From Ariolimax columbianus (taxonomy: Eukaryota > Mollusca > Gastropoda > Stylommatophora > Arionidae), in assembly GCA_036924085.1 (NCBI GenBank), contig JAVGWX010000008.1, positions 54,063,314 through 54,127,313 on the forward strand: a stretch of DNA of 64,000 nucleotides, in the 5' to 3' direction. A program made the translations under genes and the position numbers. Shown here piece after piece: positions 33,006 through 43,205 of the stretch. The notes under the pieces were generated by a model that saw only the letters and a program-made list of their open reading frames with translations, had not been told where the DNA came from and ran no database searches. Numbering within the stretch: position 1 is the stretch's first letter; each line of letters opens with the position of its first letter.

Positions 33006-33949
33006 TACATAACAACAAATATAATGTAGGGGTAGGACCGATTGTAGATATTGGCCGACAATTTCAGAACAATAAAAAATTCCACTTTCATCTATTCCTG
33101 GACTTTCGCCCTACGCGTTGAAACATGGGTTCAAGACTGCATCTGACTTATCTTAACCAGATTTTTGAAAAGCCTGATTCCAGATTGGTTTCGAAGAAAT
33201 GGTTTTTACATAATGAATTTTCCAGTCTCATGTCCAACCATCTTTAGTTTCCTCTTACAACACGATGTGAAGGAAACAGTGGACCTTTTGTGTTTTCACA
33301 GAATTGACTCGGATGAATATCAACGGCACAATTGATAAAAAATAGTTATAACGACAACAACAGTAACACTGAATGCCATAATTATTATAGATCCTAATTC
33401 ATTTGTTCTTCGCTACATCGATGTCTCATCGTGGGAGATCTTTGCCCACAAACGTTCAACCTGACGCGAAGGTATCACACAAGGTGCTCAGATTGCAGAG
33501 GGAAAGATCATGGCCGAGGCTCTGAGATAACGACCCGATGTGCGGATGATACAGTTATGATGGCAAAAAAGTCAGCAAGAATTGCAAGAGCTTGTGACAA
33601 AAATATACAATTTAAGTCAAGAGTTTGGATTAGACATAAACATAAAGAAAGCAAAGACTTGATATTTTAGAAAAGGGATAAGAAACCATCTATGCAGATA
33701 AAAATAAAAGATCAACTACTACAAAGTTTCTCCTATCTAGGTTATATAATAACGGAGGAAGCCAGCTGTGAAACAAAAATAAGAAAAAGAATAGATATGG
33801 TCAAAATGGTATTCAACAACATTTAACACATTCTGACACTCAAACAGAAAAACTATAAATTGAAAATGAGAATTGTCAGGTGTTATGAACATTCGTCACT
33901 ACTTTGTGACGCAGAAACATGGACAATGAATAACAAGTTGGAAAAGAGT

Positions 33950-34219
33950 TGTTTTTTTGGGTTTTTTTGTGTAAATTTTTTTTGCGTTCACCTCATTTCT
34001 CTAATCCCCAAGGAGGTGTGCGTTGTACTATGTTTTTATTTTGTGCCTCTCGGCCCAGTGCATCCGACTTCAGCATGCATTTTATGTAAGGGTCTGCTTC
34101 CTGCTGCATTTTCTAAGGATTTCCTCCGCCGGGGTAGAGGCAGGTGCTGTAATGAGGAGCGAACCAAGCACCTTCGGGTTGTGAGCTGTGTCACTTAACC
34201 ACTAGCTAACGCCGTCCCC
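33950..34219 (-). mobile_element. SINE family D, copy 2 (perfect 9-bp TSD)
   Basis: Bounded by GAAAAGAGT at 33,941-33,949 and 34,220-34,228. Minus-strand layout: GGGGACGGCGTTAGCTAGTG (head, A box), GAAGGTGCTTGGTTCGCTCC (B box), CAGACCCTTACATAAAATGC, GCTGAAGTCGGATG, GGCACAAAATAAAAACATAG, GCACACCTCCTTGGGGATTA, GAGGTGAACGCAAAAAAAAT. The tail abuts a poly-T run on the plus strand. It interrupts the LINE of 33.4-35.3 kb. Confidence 0.92.
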
Positions 34220-34381
34220 GAAAAGAGTATTGAAACCTTCGAAGTATTGGTATATAGAAGATTGGTTCGCATTTCTTAGAAAGAGAAGCAAACAAATGTG
34301 GAGGTATTGAAGACGTTGGGGAGTGAAAAAGAGAATTGCTGACTGAAATCAAGGTTAGACAGTTATGTTATTTTGGCAATA

Positions 34382-35102
34382 GTTTGTCCATCACAAGTGA
34401 TGAAGACCACTCACTTTGTTCAGCCGTGTGGACAGTCGTATCACTTGCTGTGTTCGCTGAAATGGGTGACTTGCGCGGAGATTTGGATTAAAGTGAGGAA
34501 GAAACTGCGCCTTTTGTCAACCTCACTCACAGAGCCTAAGCTACCTTTTGCCAGTGACAAGACATTCGTCGAGACGACTGGAGATAGCATAGGATGCAGA
34601 TTTTGCCTCAGGGTTACCACCGAAGCCTTTCCGTAAACATGTAACCCGCAGGGTAGAAAGGTGGGAAGGCATCTAACGCAGTTTGTCGTGCCTTTTCGAT
34701 AACCCCAAGAGGTCGTATGGACAACACTCAGCGTGTGAGTGAGTCTGGCATCTCTCCCCAGCTGTATTCAGTTCATCATAGTAGCATCTAAAATTCCCAC
34801 ACGCCAAATTCGTGAAGGTGAACCGGCAGAACTAACCCGTGAGATACGACACAGGTATAACTAGTTTAAGCGTAGCGCCATTCAGCCGGCGTCCAGACCA
34901 GGATAAACGGATGGAAGAAATCACAAAAAAGAACGAAATAACAAGTCCAGACGGAAAACAACTCCACGTATCCGTGAACACAAGTGTAAGTCGTTAACTA
35001 GTGTGAATTCCAGGCAAATCCGTGGTCTTGCGGCATCCATAATGATCCAAAACAGTAGAGAAATGTAGACTCGCAGCCAGTTACGGCGCCATCTTTGCCA
35101 GA
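34382..35102. mobile_element. 721-bp composite insertion with an 18-bp TSD
   Basis: The sequence TATGTTATTTTGGCAATA stands at 34,364-34,381 and again at 35,103-35,120, and the LINE resumes after it. The 721 bp between contain a partial SINE A-like body (34,480-34,640: CTCACTCACAGAGCCTAAGC, CCAGTGACAAGACATTCGTC) and end with AGACTCGCAGCCAGTTACGG and CGCCATCTTTGCC, the motif seen in family C. Either one long composite element or several stacked insertions. The middle (34,650-34,980) is unrecognised. Confidence 0.65.
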
Positions 35103-35319
35103 TATGTTATTTTGGCAATAAAGCAAGACATACATCTTTGTGGAAGACCGTAGTAGAGAGTATGGTGGCAGACGGGTAACAACAGAAGATAGACTGGAAA
35201 AAGACTGTCAGATTACACAATTACGGCGAGAGATAGAGCACACTAGAGATCCACTGCAGCCGACCTTCGATAGGGAGTTGGCACTTGAGCTGAACTGAGC
35301 TAAGCATATATCTGTAACC

Positions 35320-35950
35320 GTGTGTATCTATATTAGTTGTGTTTGCTCGTTCGTGTCTTTGTCTTCTTTTCCTAGACATGTTGTCGTTGTGTATTAGTGT
35401 CAAAGTTGGATTGACATAGAATGGAACGTCTTATTGGCATAGTGTTAGAGCAGTCACTTGTCAAAACAATGGTACGGGATTCAACTTCCTTTACCATACC
35501 TGTTTCTATGAGTATTTCCTTCCTGAGAGACATGATTGTCTAGGCACTTGAAGAAAATCAGAAATGTAGTTTAAATCGTGATTGATAAAGTGATTTATTC
35601 TTACCGTAGGAGAAATAACATAAATAAATAAATATGGAATTTGGAAAGTGTCCGTATAACCGACTTTATTGCACATGGGCACTCCAAATGTGCTCAGTCC
35701 CTTTCATAGCTGAAAGGGCCCCTGACAGAGCACGAACTCCGTAGTTCCTTCGGCGACTCTGAAAATCCCCTTCCCACGGGTTCGACAGATACCCATTTAT
35801 AGTGGGTCTTACCGAGCGGACATACTATGTACAATCCCATGACATATCTACTCTGTATAATTTAGCACACGGCGTGGTTCAAACTTTGTACATTGCGATT
35901 GCAAATCGAGCTCACAATCCATAGGCCACTGAATCTCTTTATATATAAAT
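35320..35950. other. Mostly unrecognised; possible SINE head and body
   Basis: GGCATAGTGTTAGAGCAGTC and ACGGGATTCAACTTCC (35,434-35,494) have A- and B-box-like spacing, and GTACAATCCCATGAC with CCACGGGTTCGACAGATACC follows at 35,775. I cannot confirm a family from one copy. Confidence 0.3.
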
Positions 35951-35954
35951 GTTT

Positions 35955-36972
35955 ATACGAGGCGCGTTCAAATGAAACCGGAATGAACTGCACCAAGTGA
36001 ACATACGTACGATGTACATGATGACATTATTTCAAGTGTAAACAGCATATACCAACGGTCAAGTTTGCAATATTTAATAATCCTCCGACTCATAGTTCCT
36101 CATCAGACCATTGAACTCATGGCGGATTGATACGGAATTCGTCCAGAGTTGATCAGCGAGCGGTGATTCGGTTACAAACAGCTGAAAGATGTCGACCAGT
36201 TACCATTCATTTCAGAATGCAGGCAGTGTATGGTGACAAAAGTGTGTCGAAGACAACAGTGAAGAACTGGACAACGATGTTTAAAGAAGGACGTGAGTTA
36301 ACGAAAGATCTTCCGAGACCAGGCCAGGCGCATATTGTTGCGTCAGAAGATGTCATCGCCAAAATTGATTTTTCAATTCGAGCGGACCGTCGCTGGAGCT
36401 TACGTTCGCAAGCAGAGGAATCTACTGTGTCGCTAGGGACAGTTAAAATGGGGGTTAGCAAAAAACTGAAGTATTGGAAGGTGTGTTCACAACAGGTACC
36501 TCGGTTGCTGACCAACCACTATAAGGAAGAACACAAGGGATGGAGTTTGAACCCCTTGCTGCGATACGAAGACGAGGATGATTCGTTTCTTTTGCGCATA
36601 GTGGCAGGTGATGAAATGTGATGCCATCACTTTAAGCTGAGCAGCAAAACTGCTAAGGAAGATGATTCGTTAAATTACGTCCTTCTTTAAACACTGTTGT
36701 CTAGTTCTTCACTGTTGTCTTTGATACACTTTTGTCACTAAACACTGCCTGCATTCTGCAATAAATGTCAACTGGTCGACATCCTTCAGCTGTTAGAAGC
36801 CGAATAACCATGTTTTAAACAGTCTGCTGAGGAAACTATGAGTCGGAGGATAATACAATTTTGTAAACTTGACAGTTGGTCTGTGCTGTTTACACCAGAA
36901 GTAACGTCATCATGCTTATCTTACGTATGATCACTTGGTGCAATTCGGTCCGGTTTCATTCGAACACGTCTC

Positions 36973-36976
<4 letters not shown>
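35955..36976. mobile_element. Mariner-like snap-back element (inverted ~320-350-bp arms)
   Basis: Left arm 35,955-36,310 and right arm 36,658-36,976 are inverted copies of each other (about 85% by eye). Both start from the transposon end TACGAGGCGCGTTCAAATGA or GAGACGTGTTCGAATGAAAC and run into transposase code. The right arm lacks about 50 bp present on the left (around 36,112-36,165). Between them lies more of the N-terminal transposase. The C-terminal catalytic half is absent. Confidence 0.8.
36127..36621 (+). pseudogene. Mariner-like transposase N-terminal half
   Basis: Text: VIRLQTAERCRPVTIHFRMQ, AVYGDKSVSKTTVKNWTTMF, KEGRELTKDLPRPGQAHIVA, then VIAKIDFSIRADRRWSLRSQ and LLRYEDEDDSFLLRIVAGDE. 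This is the paired helix-turn-helix region and linker of a mariner-type transposase, ending at the first catalytic Asp (GDE, normally GDETW). A stop replaces the Trp codon two residues later, and CHHFKL follows the stop. The start codon used lies upstream of the recognisable homology. Half of the enzyme is missing. Confidence 0.85.

Positions 36977-37055
<79 letters not shown>
36974..37055. repeat. (AT)n microsatellite, about 40 units
   Basis: Perfect AT tract starting at the outer end of the mariner right arm. TA is the mariner target, so the insertion may have gone into an existing AT tract. Confidence 0.95.
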
Positions 37056-37056
<1 letters not shown>

Positions 37057-37489
37057 TCAATAACGTTTGCTCCTGTTCTCAGGTTAAAACTGTTATTTTT
37101 AACCTTGTTTGTTTTTAATCCTTCATTCTTAGCACTAGTTTACGTACCGATGTTTGCCACTCAGTCGCATTACTGCTACATTCATGAGAATTCCTGAGTC
37201 ACAGAATAAATATTTAAATTTTACAAGAGCACTATATCTAAACAGATTGAGAATCGCTGCATGCACAACGAAACTCCGAAAGCTTTGTCATACAGCAAAT
37301 ATGAAGGATACGCTCTTGTCACATTGCCTGTAGTTTGTGGTTGTGTGGGTACTGATTTATTGGAAATGTAGGCTTATTTTTTCAAAGATCAACCACAAAT
37401 ACAGTTTACTGTGGTTACATCGGCATAACAAAGTATTTGTCATCTATGACTAAACTCTAGATGAGCACTAGAATGCACTTCGAACTCAC

Positions 37490-37700
37490 AATACCTTAAA
37501 GCATGTAGACCTAACCACGCTGAAAAACACTTAAAACTCACAGCATTGAAAAACTTGTCGATCTAACAATGCTGAAAAACACTTCAAACTCACAGCATTG
37601 AAAAACATGTCGATTTAACAATGCTGAAAAATACTTCAAACTCACAGCATTGAAAAACATGTCGACCTGAAAACGCTGAAAAACACTTAGAACTCGAAGC
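37490..37700. repeat. 52-bp x4 array
   Basis: Units GTCGATCTAACAATGCTGAA, AAACACTTCAAACTCACAGC and ATTGAAAAACAT; period 52 (GTCG at 37,557 and 37,609). Each unit is itself two half-units of about 26 bp (GCTGAAAAACACT and CATTGAAAAACAT). Confidence 0.85.
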
Positions 37701-38027
37701 ACTGCAAAGCAATTTGATCCCATAGCACTAAGCTCTGAGCAAGCGACAGTATCGAATACAACTGTTGATTGATCAGTGCGTGGACAAGTTCACGACCCAT
37801 TGTTCACTCAGCACATTTTCCACCAAACCAAACACTTCCATTAAGGCAGAGGTGTGCATGATTGTTGTGAATGCTTTCCCACTGAAGTATAGTTTTATTT
37901 AGGAGACCCTCTGCCATTCATCATTAGCTCTTTCTGTCTATCAGACAATAGTAAGGTGTGCTTTAAAAAAAAAGGGTGTGACTACAGTTCATAACGATAT
38001 TTAGTGTCACTCGCAAGGCTAATCCAA

Positions 38028-38640
38028 GCAGAGAAGCGTCTTCTACAGTATGTGCAAGTTTATCAGGACCGTTTGAGTCATCGCATGGTGTGGCGCGTCT
38101 TCCACAGTATGTGCAAGTTTATCAGGACTGTTTGAGTCATCGCATGGTGTGGCGCGTCTTCCACAGTATGTGCAAGTTTATCAGGACTGTTTGAGTCATC
38201 GCATGGTGTGGCGTGTCTTCACAGTATGTGCAAGTTTATCAGGACTGTTTGAGTCATCGCATGGTGTGGCGTGTCTTCACAGTATGTGCAAGTTTATCAG
38301 GACTGTTTGAGTCATCGCATGGTGTGGCTCGTCTTCCACAGTATGTGCAAGTTTATCAGGACTGTTTGAGTCATCGCATGGCGTGGCGCGTCTTCCACAG
38401 TATGTGCAAGTTTATCAGGACTGTTTGAGTCATCGCATGGTGTGGCGCGTCTTCCACAGTATGTGCAAGTTTATCAGGACTGTTTGAGTCATCGCATGGT
38501 GTGGTGTGTCTTCACAGTATGTGCAAGTTTATCAGGACTGTTTGAGTCATCGCATGGTGTGGCGTGTCTTCACAGTATGTGCAAGTTTATCAGGACTGTT
38601 TGAGTCATCGCATGGTGTGGCGTGTCTTCTCAAACGCCGA
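38028..38640. repeat. 59/57-bp x10 array
   Basis: Units AGTATGTGCAAGTTTATCAG, GACTGTTTGAGTCATCGCAT and GGTGTGGCGCGTCTTCCAC. Units ending CGCGTCTTCCAC are 59 bp and those ending CGTGTCTTCAC are 57 bp, in runs. After 38,640 sequence turns unique. Confidence 0.9.
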
Positions 38641-39828
38641 GTCCTTATCATATCAGCAATCAGTATATCATCTGTCTGTATCCCATGCTCAATCTTGCGG
38701 CTCCATGCAACACGATCCATAGCGTCCTGTTTCCATGATTACAAATCCATGCCTGCATGATTCAAATCGGGCTTGCATACATCCTTGTGTCGAAGTAGTA
38801 GCTGGCCCGAGACCGTTACCCTAACTATAAACCCCCATCAAGAAAAGCCTTTGGTGTTATGACATTCTCCATCCTTTGAGTGTGGCCCAGCCACATGGGA
38901 AAGACTGTAATAGTGTTTGTTCTCTCCAATAATTATGGGTTTTTTTATCTAGTCCAACCATCCAACACTCAGGATTCTGCGCAAGCACGTCATGTGAAAG
39001 CTGTTTAGCCGCCCCTTCTAGTGCGTGTAGGTTGACCCTGTTTCACCATCATATAGAAGGGTACTGATGACACAGGCCTGGTAAACAAGGGTTTTTGTTT
39101 TAACAGTGAGACACTCTGCCCCCATGTAAATATAGTAACGGCTGAAAAATGATCATCCTATTATTGCTTGAACAGCTTTGTGTTTGTCCGAAGAGAGCAG
39201 CAGAAATTTGATTGGCTGATCGAATCATGACTTCAACAAATGTTGTGTGTTATGTGTGTTGTCTTTGCAAAATTGTGAGAATGACCAAGTTATAAGACCG
39301 AGTGGTGTCTTATTTAACAAAAATTGAAGCAAATCTTATATTATCATTAAAATAGTATATTTATTTATTTATAGATTTAGAAATATGGATTGTTACAACA
39401 TGTCCGATTCTGGATTCGACATAAGGTTTGTCACGACTCGAATGGGATGCATGATGCTCTGTCTATCTTGTAAGATCAAAGGTATGGGGAATGAAACATG
39501 TGGCTGGTTGATGTGGCCTAGAGATACCCGTGGGGATTGGTCAGTTGAAGAGTTGAAGACCGGATGGTTGGACAATTAAAGAGCTTATGGATATGCTGGG
39601 AAGGATCATATGAGAGAAAGATGTGGGTGAAATAACGGACGGGTTGATGGCGAAGAGACGGACAAAGAATTGAGCAAATTGAGGTGATGAAGAGAAGAGA
39701 GGGTTGAAGCGGAGATGGACATTTGATGGGCCTGTTATGTGAAAGATGTGAGATGGTTGAGTTATGGGGTAAGTGTGAACTAAGGTGACGAAGAGATGGA
39801 CGAGCGATGGGCATGGTGAGACAGAGAG

Positions 39829-39972
39829 ATGGTAGGTCGAGGGGGGAAGGGGGGGGGGGGAGAGATAGAGAGAGAGAAATGGAAGCCCATGATGAATTGG
39901 TTGAGGAGAGAAAGAATAGATAGGCGGATTGGAACGCGGGGGGGGGGGGGGGGGAAGGGGGAGAAGGGGGAG
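39829..39972. repeat. G-run region
   Basis: Several runs of 8-20 G within 145 bp (near 39,847 and 39,939), interspersed with GAGAGA. The plus strand has ample sequence for G-quadruplex formation. Proline/serine-rich frames on the minus strand come from it. Upstream 39,540-39,830 is purine-rich low-complexity sequence. Confidence 0.7.
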
Positions 39973-40070
39973 ATATCTGAGAGGATAGACAGGTGCGAGG
40001 ATGAATATTTTTCATTATTATTCCGGGAAGCGTCAGATGACGCCCTGCTAGTATTTCAATATATTTTTTC

Positions 40071-40104
40071 ACACACACAAACACACACACACACACACAC
40101 ACAT

Positions 40105-40150
<46 letters not shown>
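40071..40150. repeat. (CA)n(TA)n compound microsatellite
   Basis: About 20 CA units with one CATACA break, then 16 TA units. Confidence 0.95.
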
Positions 40151-40154
<4 letters not shown>

Positions 40155-40639
40155 ACCAAGAAATTATAAATTATAAGTGCTTAAATATTAAATTCAACTA
40201 TAAATGTAAGTAGAAAATATTCAAGCAAAAGGAAACCAATTTTTTAAACAAATATTTATACAAATGTTTAACAATCCTAATGTGAAATTTGAGTTGGAAA
40301 TTATGTTTTCTATACTTGTAAAAAAATGTGAAATTACCACTATGTGATTATCAGCAGCTGTTATTGAAGATCAGTGTTTGCCTTTTAACGCGGTGAGTGT
40401 AAAAACTGATATCGCAAACATCGTCGAACAAAAGAAACCCTTGAGCCATCGAGCTGGGATGTATTCCGTTGTCGCCAAGGAATGCTCTGGAGTTTGAAGT
40501 GAACCACGGTAAGCGTAGTATCAGGCCACAACTTTGAAATCTTGTTTATTTACAAAATAAATCCAAGACAATTTAAATAAACGAAATAATACGGAAGTGT
40601 TTTGTAACCACATCACAGTGGGTGAATCACGCCACGGCA

Positions 40640-40960
40640 ATAGGAAAGTTACATTTCAGTCGCATCAGGTCAAACTTAAATTCACATCTGCAGGTTTTTG
40701 TCTTTCTTCTTCTTTGCGTTCAGGATCTTTTGGTCGTGCTATATCTGCAGGCCAGTCGCAATGATGAAGTCTGTAGTCTTCACCAGGTAGGAGCGGCTGA
40801 CCCACAGCTTTTTTTCAGCTCTGCACTCTCTGGCCAAGTCTAGCATTTCATTTCCCTATAGATTGGGCATTCCTGTAGAATATGCTCAGGGTTCTGGCAT
40901 CCTGTTCCACATGGGCACTCATCGGCGTGTGAGAACTTCAGTCGGTATTAGTAAAACCGT
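40640..40960 (-). pseudogene. I/Jockey-type LINE C-terminus with Cys/His cluster
   Basis: Minus strand from 40,945: RLKFSHADECPCGTGCQNPE, HILQECPIYREMKC, a stop, then WPESAELKKSCGSAA. C-P-C-x8-H-x4-C is intact, as at 32.5 and 59.1 kb. It lacks RNase H and RT; the terminal residues are eroded. Confidence 0.75.
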
Positions 40961-43130
40961 CAATACAACTAATGTGTCTAGTAACCAATCAAAGGCTTGA
41001 ATATTTGTTTCACGAATGAGTCAAAATTTGCCATTATTCAAATCTTTAATTATAGCTTTTTTTTTTGCCGTGTTTGTTTGCATGTAGTGTTCTTTGCTTG
41101 CATGGAGATGATCCCTTTCCGTGTAATCCACAGTGCCTGTCTATTAAATTATATCACATATTGTACATATATTGTACGTATTTTGCCATATTTTAATTAT
41201 GTATTAACTGTTACTAGTGTTGAATAAAGCGAATCATTTTGTATAAGCCACACCCAATTCTTAATTGCTAATTCCTCTTGTTCTTTCCCTTGGCATATCT
41301 TTTCAATAAAGATTTAGTTGGAAGTAGCAAATATCACTAATCAAGAATATGTTGTAGTCAAAACTTGCTGATGAGCATTGTAAAGCAACATATAGATCTG
41401 GATCATGATATCAACCCCAACACTAATGTGCTGTTTATATTTTTAATCCCTTGCCCAGTTAAATAAATAACCAAGAACTACCAAAAATAAACGCATTTAC
41501 ATACGCGGAAGCAAAGTTGCACTATACGATGGAATAAAGACATCAAAATTTGAACAAACAAAACCAGAAACTGCACAACATCTGGAAGTCTTCCCAGCAC
41601 AGCACAAACACCAAACATATTGCTGCCTACCTACTGTACTTCTCACAGTAATAGCATAGCGTAGAAGTAACACAGCCTCAGTTGTCTCCCCGAGCTTTTT
41701 TGTGTCACGTTAATTTACAACAATAGCAACACGTCAGGTAGCCATTTTTGTTTATTTGTTGTGAACGGAGACACCCGCTGGACATGTGCTTTGAATTTCT
41801 AATTACTTGAAATTTAGGCGAGGGAAAAGGCCAGTTACTTGGAAGTAACACATATTTAACAGTAAAAAGAGGTTCGCATTCTGTCTTAGTAAGTGATAAA
41901 TAATTATTTTATGATGTTTTAAAATGTGTGCTGTTGTTTTACTCACTGTAAATTGTGTTCAGACACAGCACATTGAAAGCGCATTTAAAAACATACACGT
42001 CGTACAATCCTCACCATTAGCCTAATTTGTTTAAGAAGGATTGTGACTGAAAGTTCATTGAATTTACAGTAATTGTCCGGCCAGTCCATGCACATGCATT
42101 TACATTTTTAGACACGATTAAACGAAAGTGTGCTAAAACATCTTTAGATGGCCATGGCTAAACTTGGTCGGGTCAACGTTACTCAATATAGGTAAATGGT
42201 TTTTGATATGTATTATTCGTATTATTTCAGCATATAATTTATAAATAAAGATAATGAAATAGAACCATGGCAATAATGTATCTACTTATGATAAAACGTG
42301 GCGTTTTCAGTTTCCGTTAATTTGTGTTTCAAGTTAGTGCTTCTTTTATTCTAAAGATGATATAGTATGGCATAGATTATGTAATCTTGTATTTTGTGTT
42401 TATTTATTTAAAACAAACTATGGGCTATCAATTTTAACTTTTATATATTGTATAGCAAACATACATTACATCACTGTGTAGTTAGTAAAAATTGCTTCAA
42501 TAATACAATTATTTAATCATGTATTAAACATGTTTTAATTTTTGTTTTATTACAAGGAATGCTCCTAGAACGTAAAGTACATTTATACATGAATTCCCTC
42601 ATGTTGCATCTTCAATTGTGCATTTCGATAACATGAAACTAACTTTGAAAAAAAATATTGTGAGATAGCAAGACATTAGTACTCATTCACATGTTGTATA
42701 TACGGATACTGTTAGAGCCAGTGAATTAGTCCTACCAGAAGTTATTAGCCTACACATTATACAGATAATATGTGTATATTTTGAGGCGGATGCGCATAGT
42801 CATGTAGGTTACAGATATTCGGGAAGATTGTATGTGAAAAGTGCTAAATAGTTTTCAGTAGGAACCAATGGAATTATTTAACCCTGTTGCTACTACAAAC
42901 GAGATGAGTGGAAATGTATAGACCCAAAATGGACTATAGCTGTGTAAATCTGTAAACGTATATGTATCCTATTTTATCTTGCAGTGAAATACAATGTTAT
43001 TGCACATGATTAAGTTTGATGTGACTGATAAAAACAATATATAAATGTTAACAGAGTCAACTTCACCTATGTCATATTAAAAGAAATTTGGTAGATTCCA
43101 TGCAGTAGCTTGTATAAAAAATAGAACAGA
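40961..43130. other. AT-rich stretch, nothing recognised
   Basis: About 2.2 kb, strongly AT-rich, with only short open frames and no tandem arrays. I found no SINE head, LINE motif or inverted repeat. If the window holds single-copy intron or regulatory sequence, this and 45.3-46.6 kb are the best candidates. Confidence 0.5.
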
Positions 43131-43131
43131 G

Positions 43132-43205
43132 CCATTATAAATCATATTGCAATATAAATCATATTGCATTATAAATCATATTGCATTGTAAATCATATTA
43201 CATAG
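43132..43205. repeat. 17-bp array
   Basis: Four to five units of CATTATAAATCATATTG. Confidence 0.85.

Larger units (their letters stand above)
33440..35310 (+). pseudogene. LINE RT/C-terminal copy split by two nested insertions
   Basis: ITTRCADDTVMMAKKSARIA carries the RT box as CADD (33,530-33,560). Then come QIKIKDQLLQSFSYLGYIIT, RKRIDMVKMVFNN, KLKMRIVRCYEHSSLLCDAE and TWTMNNKLEKS. Here a SINE (33,950-34,219) intervenes, after which IETFEVLVYRRLVRIS continues. A second insertion (34,382-35,102) separates the segment coding SYVILAI from the 3' end (RARDRAH-type text, then CAGCCGACCTTCGATAGGGA). Several stops; inactive. Confidence 0.8.

Noticed and set aside
38028..38640. CRISPR-like appearance of regular repeats
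   Set aside because: Units are contiguous with no unique spacers, the genome is clearly eukaryotic and no cas genes exist. The same applies to 1.6, 22.7, 43.7, 44.7, 52.2 and 59.5 kb.
39518..40159. 213-codon minus frame with proline-rich text
   Set aside because: Runs through the CA/TA microsatellite and poly-G tract; low complexity.
40961..43130. Promoter or exon in the quiet AT-rich stretch
   Set aside because: No coherent coding frame, splice pattern or core promoter could be supported from sequence alone.
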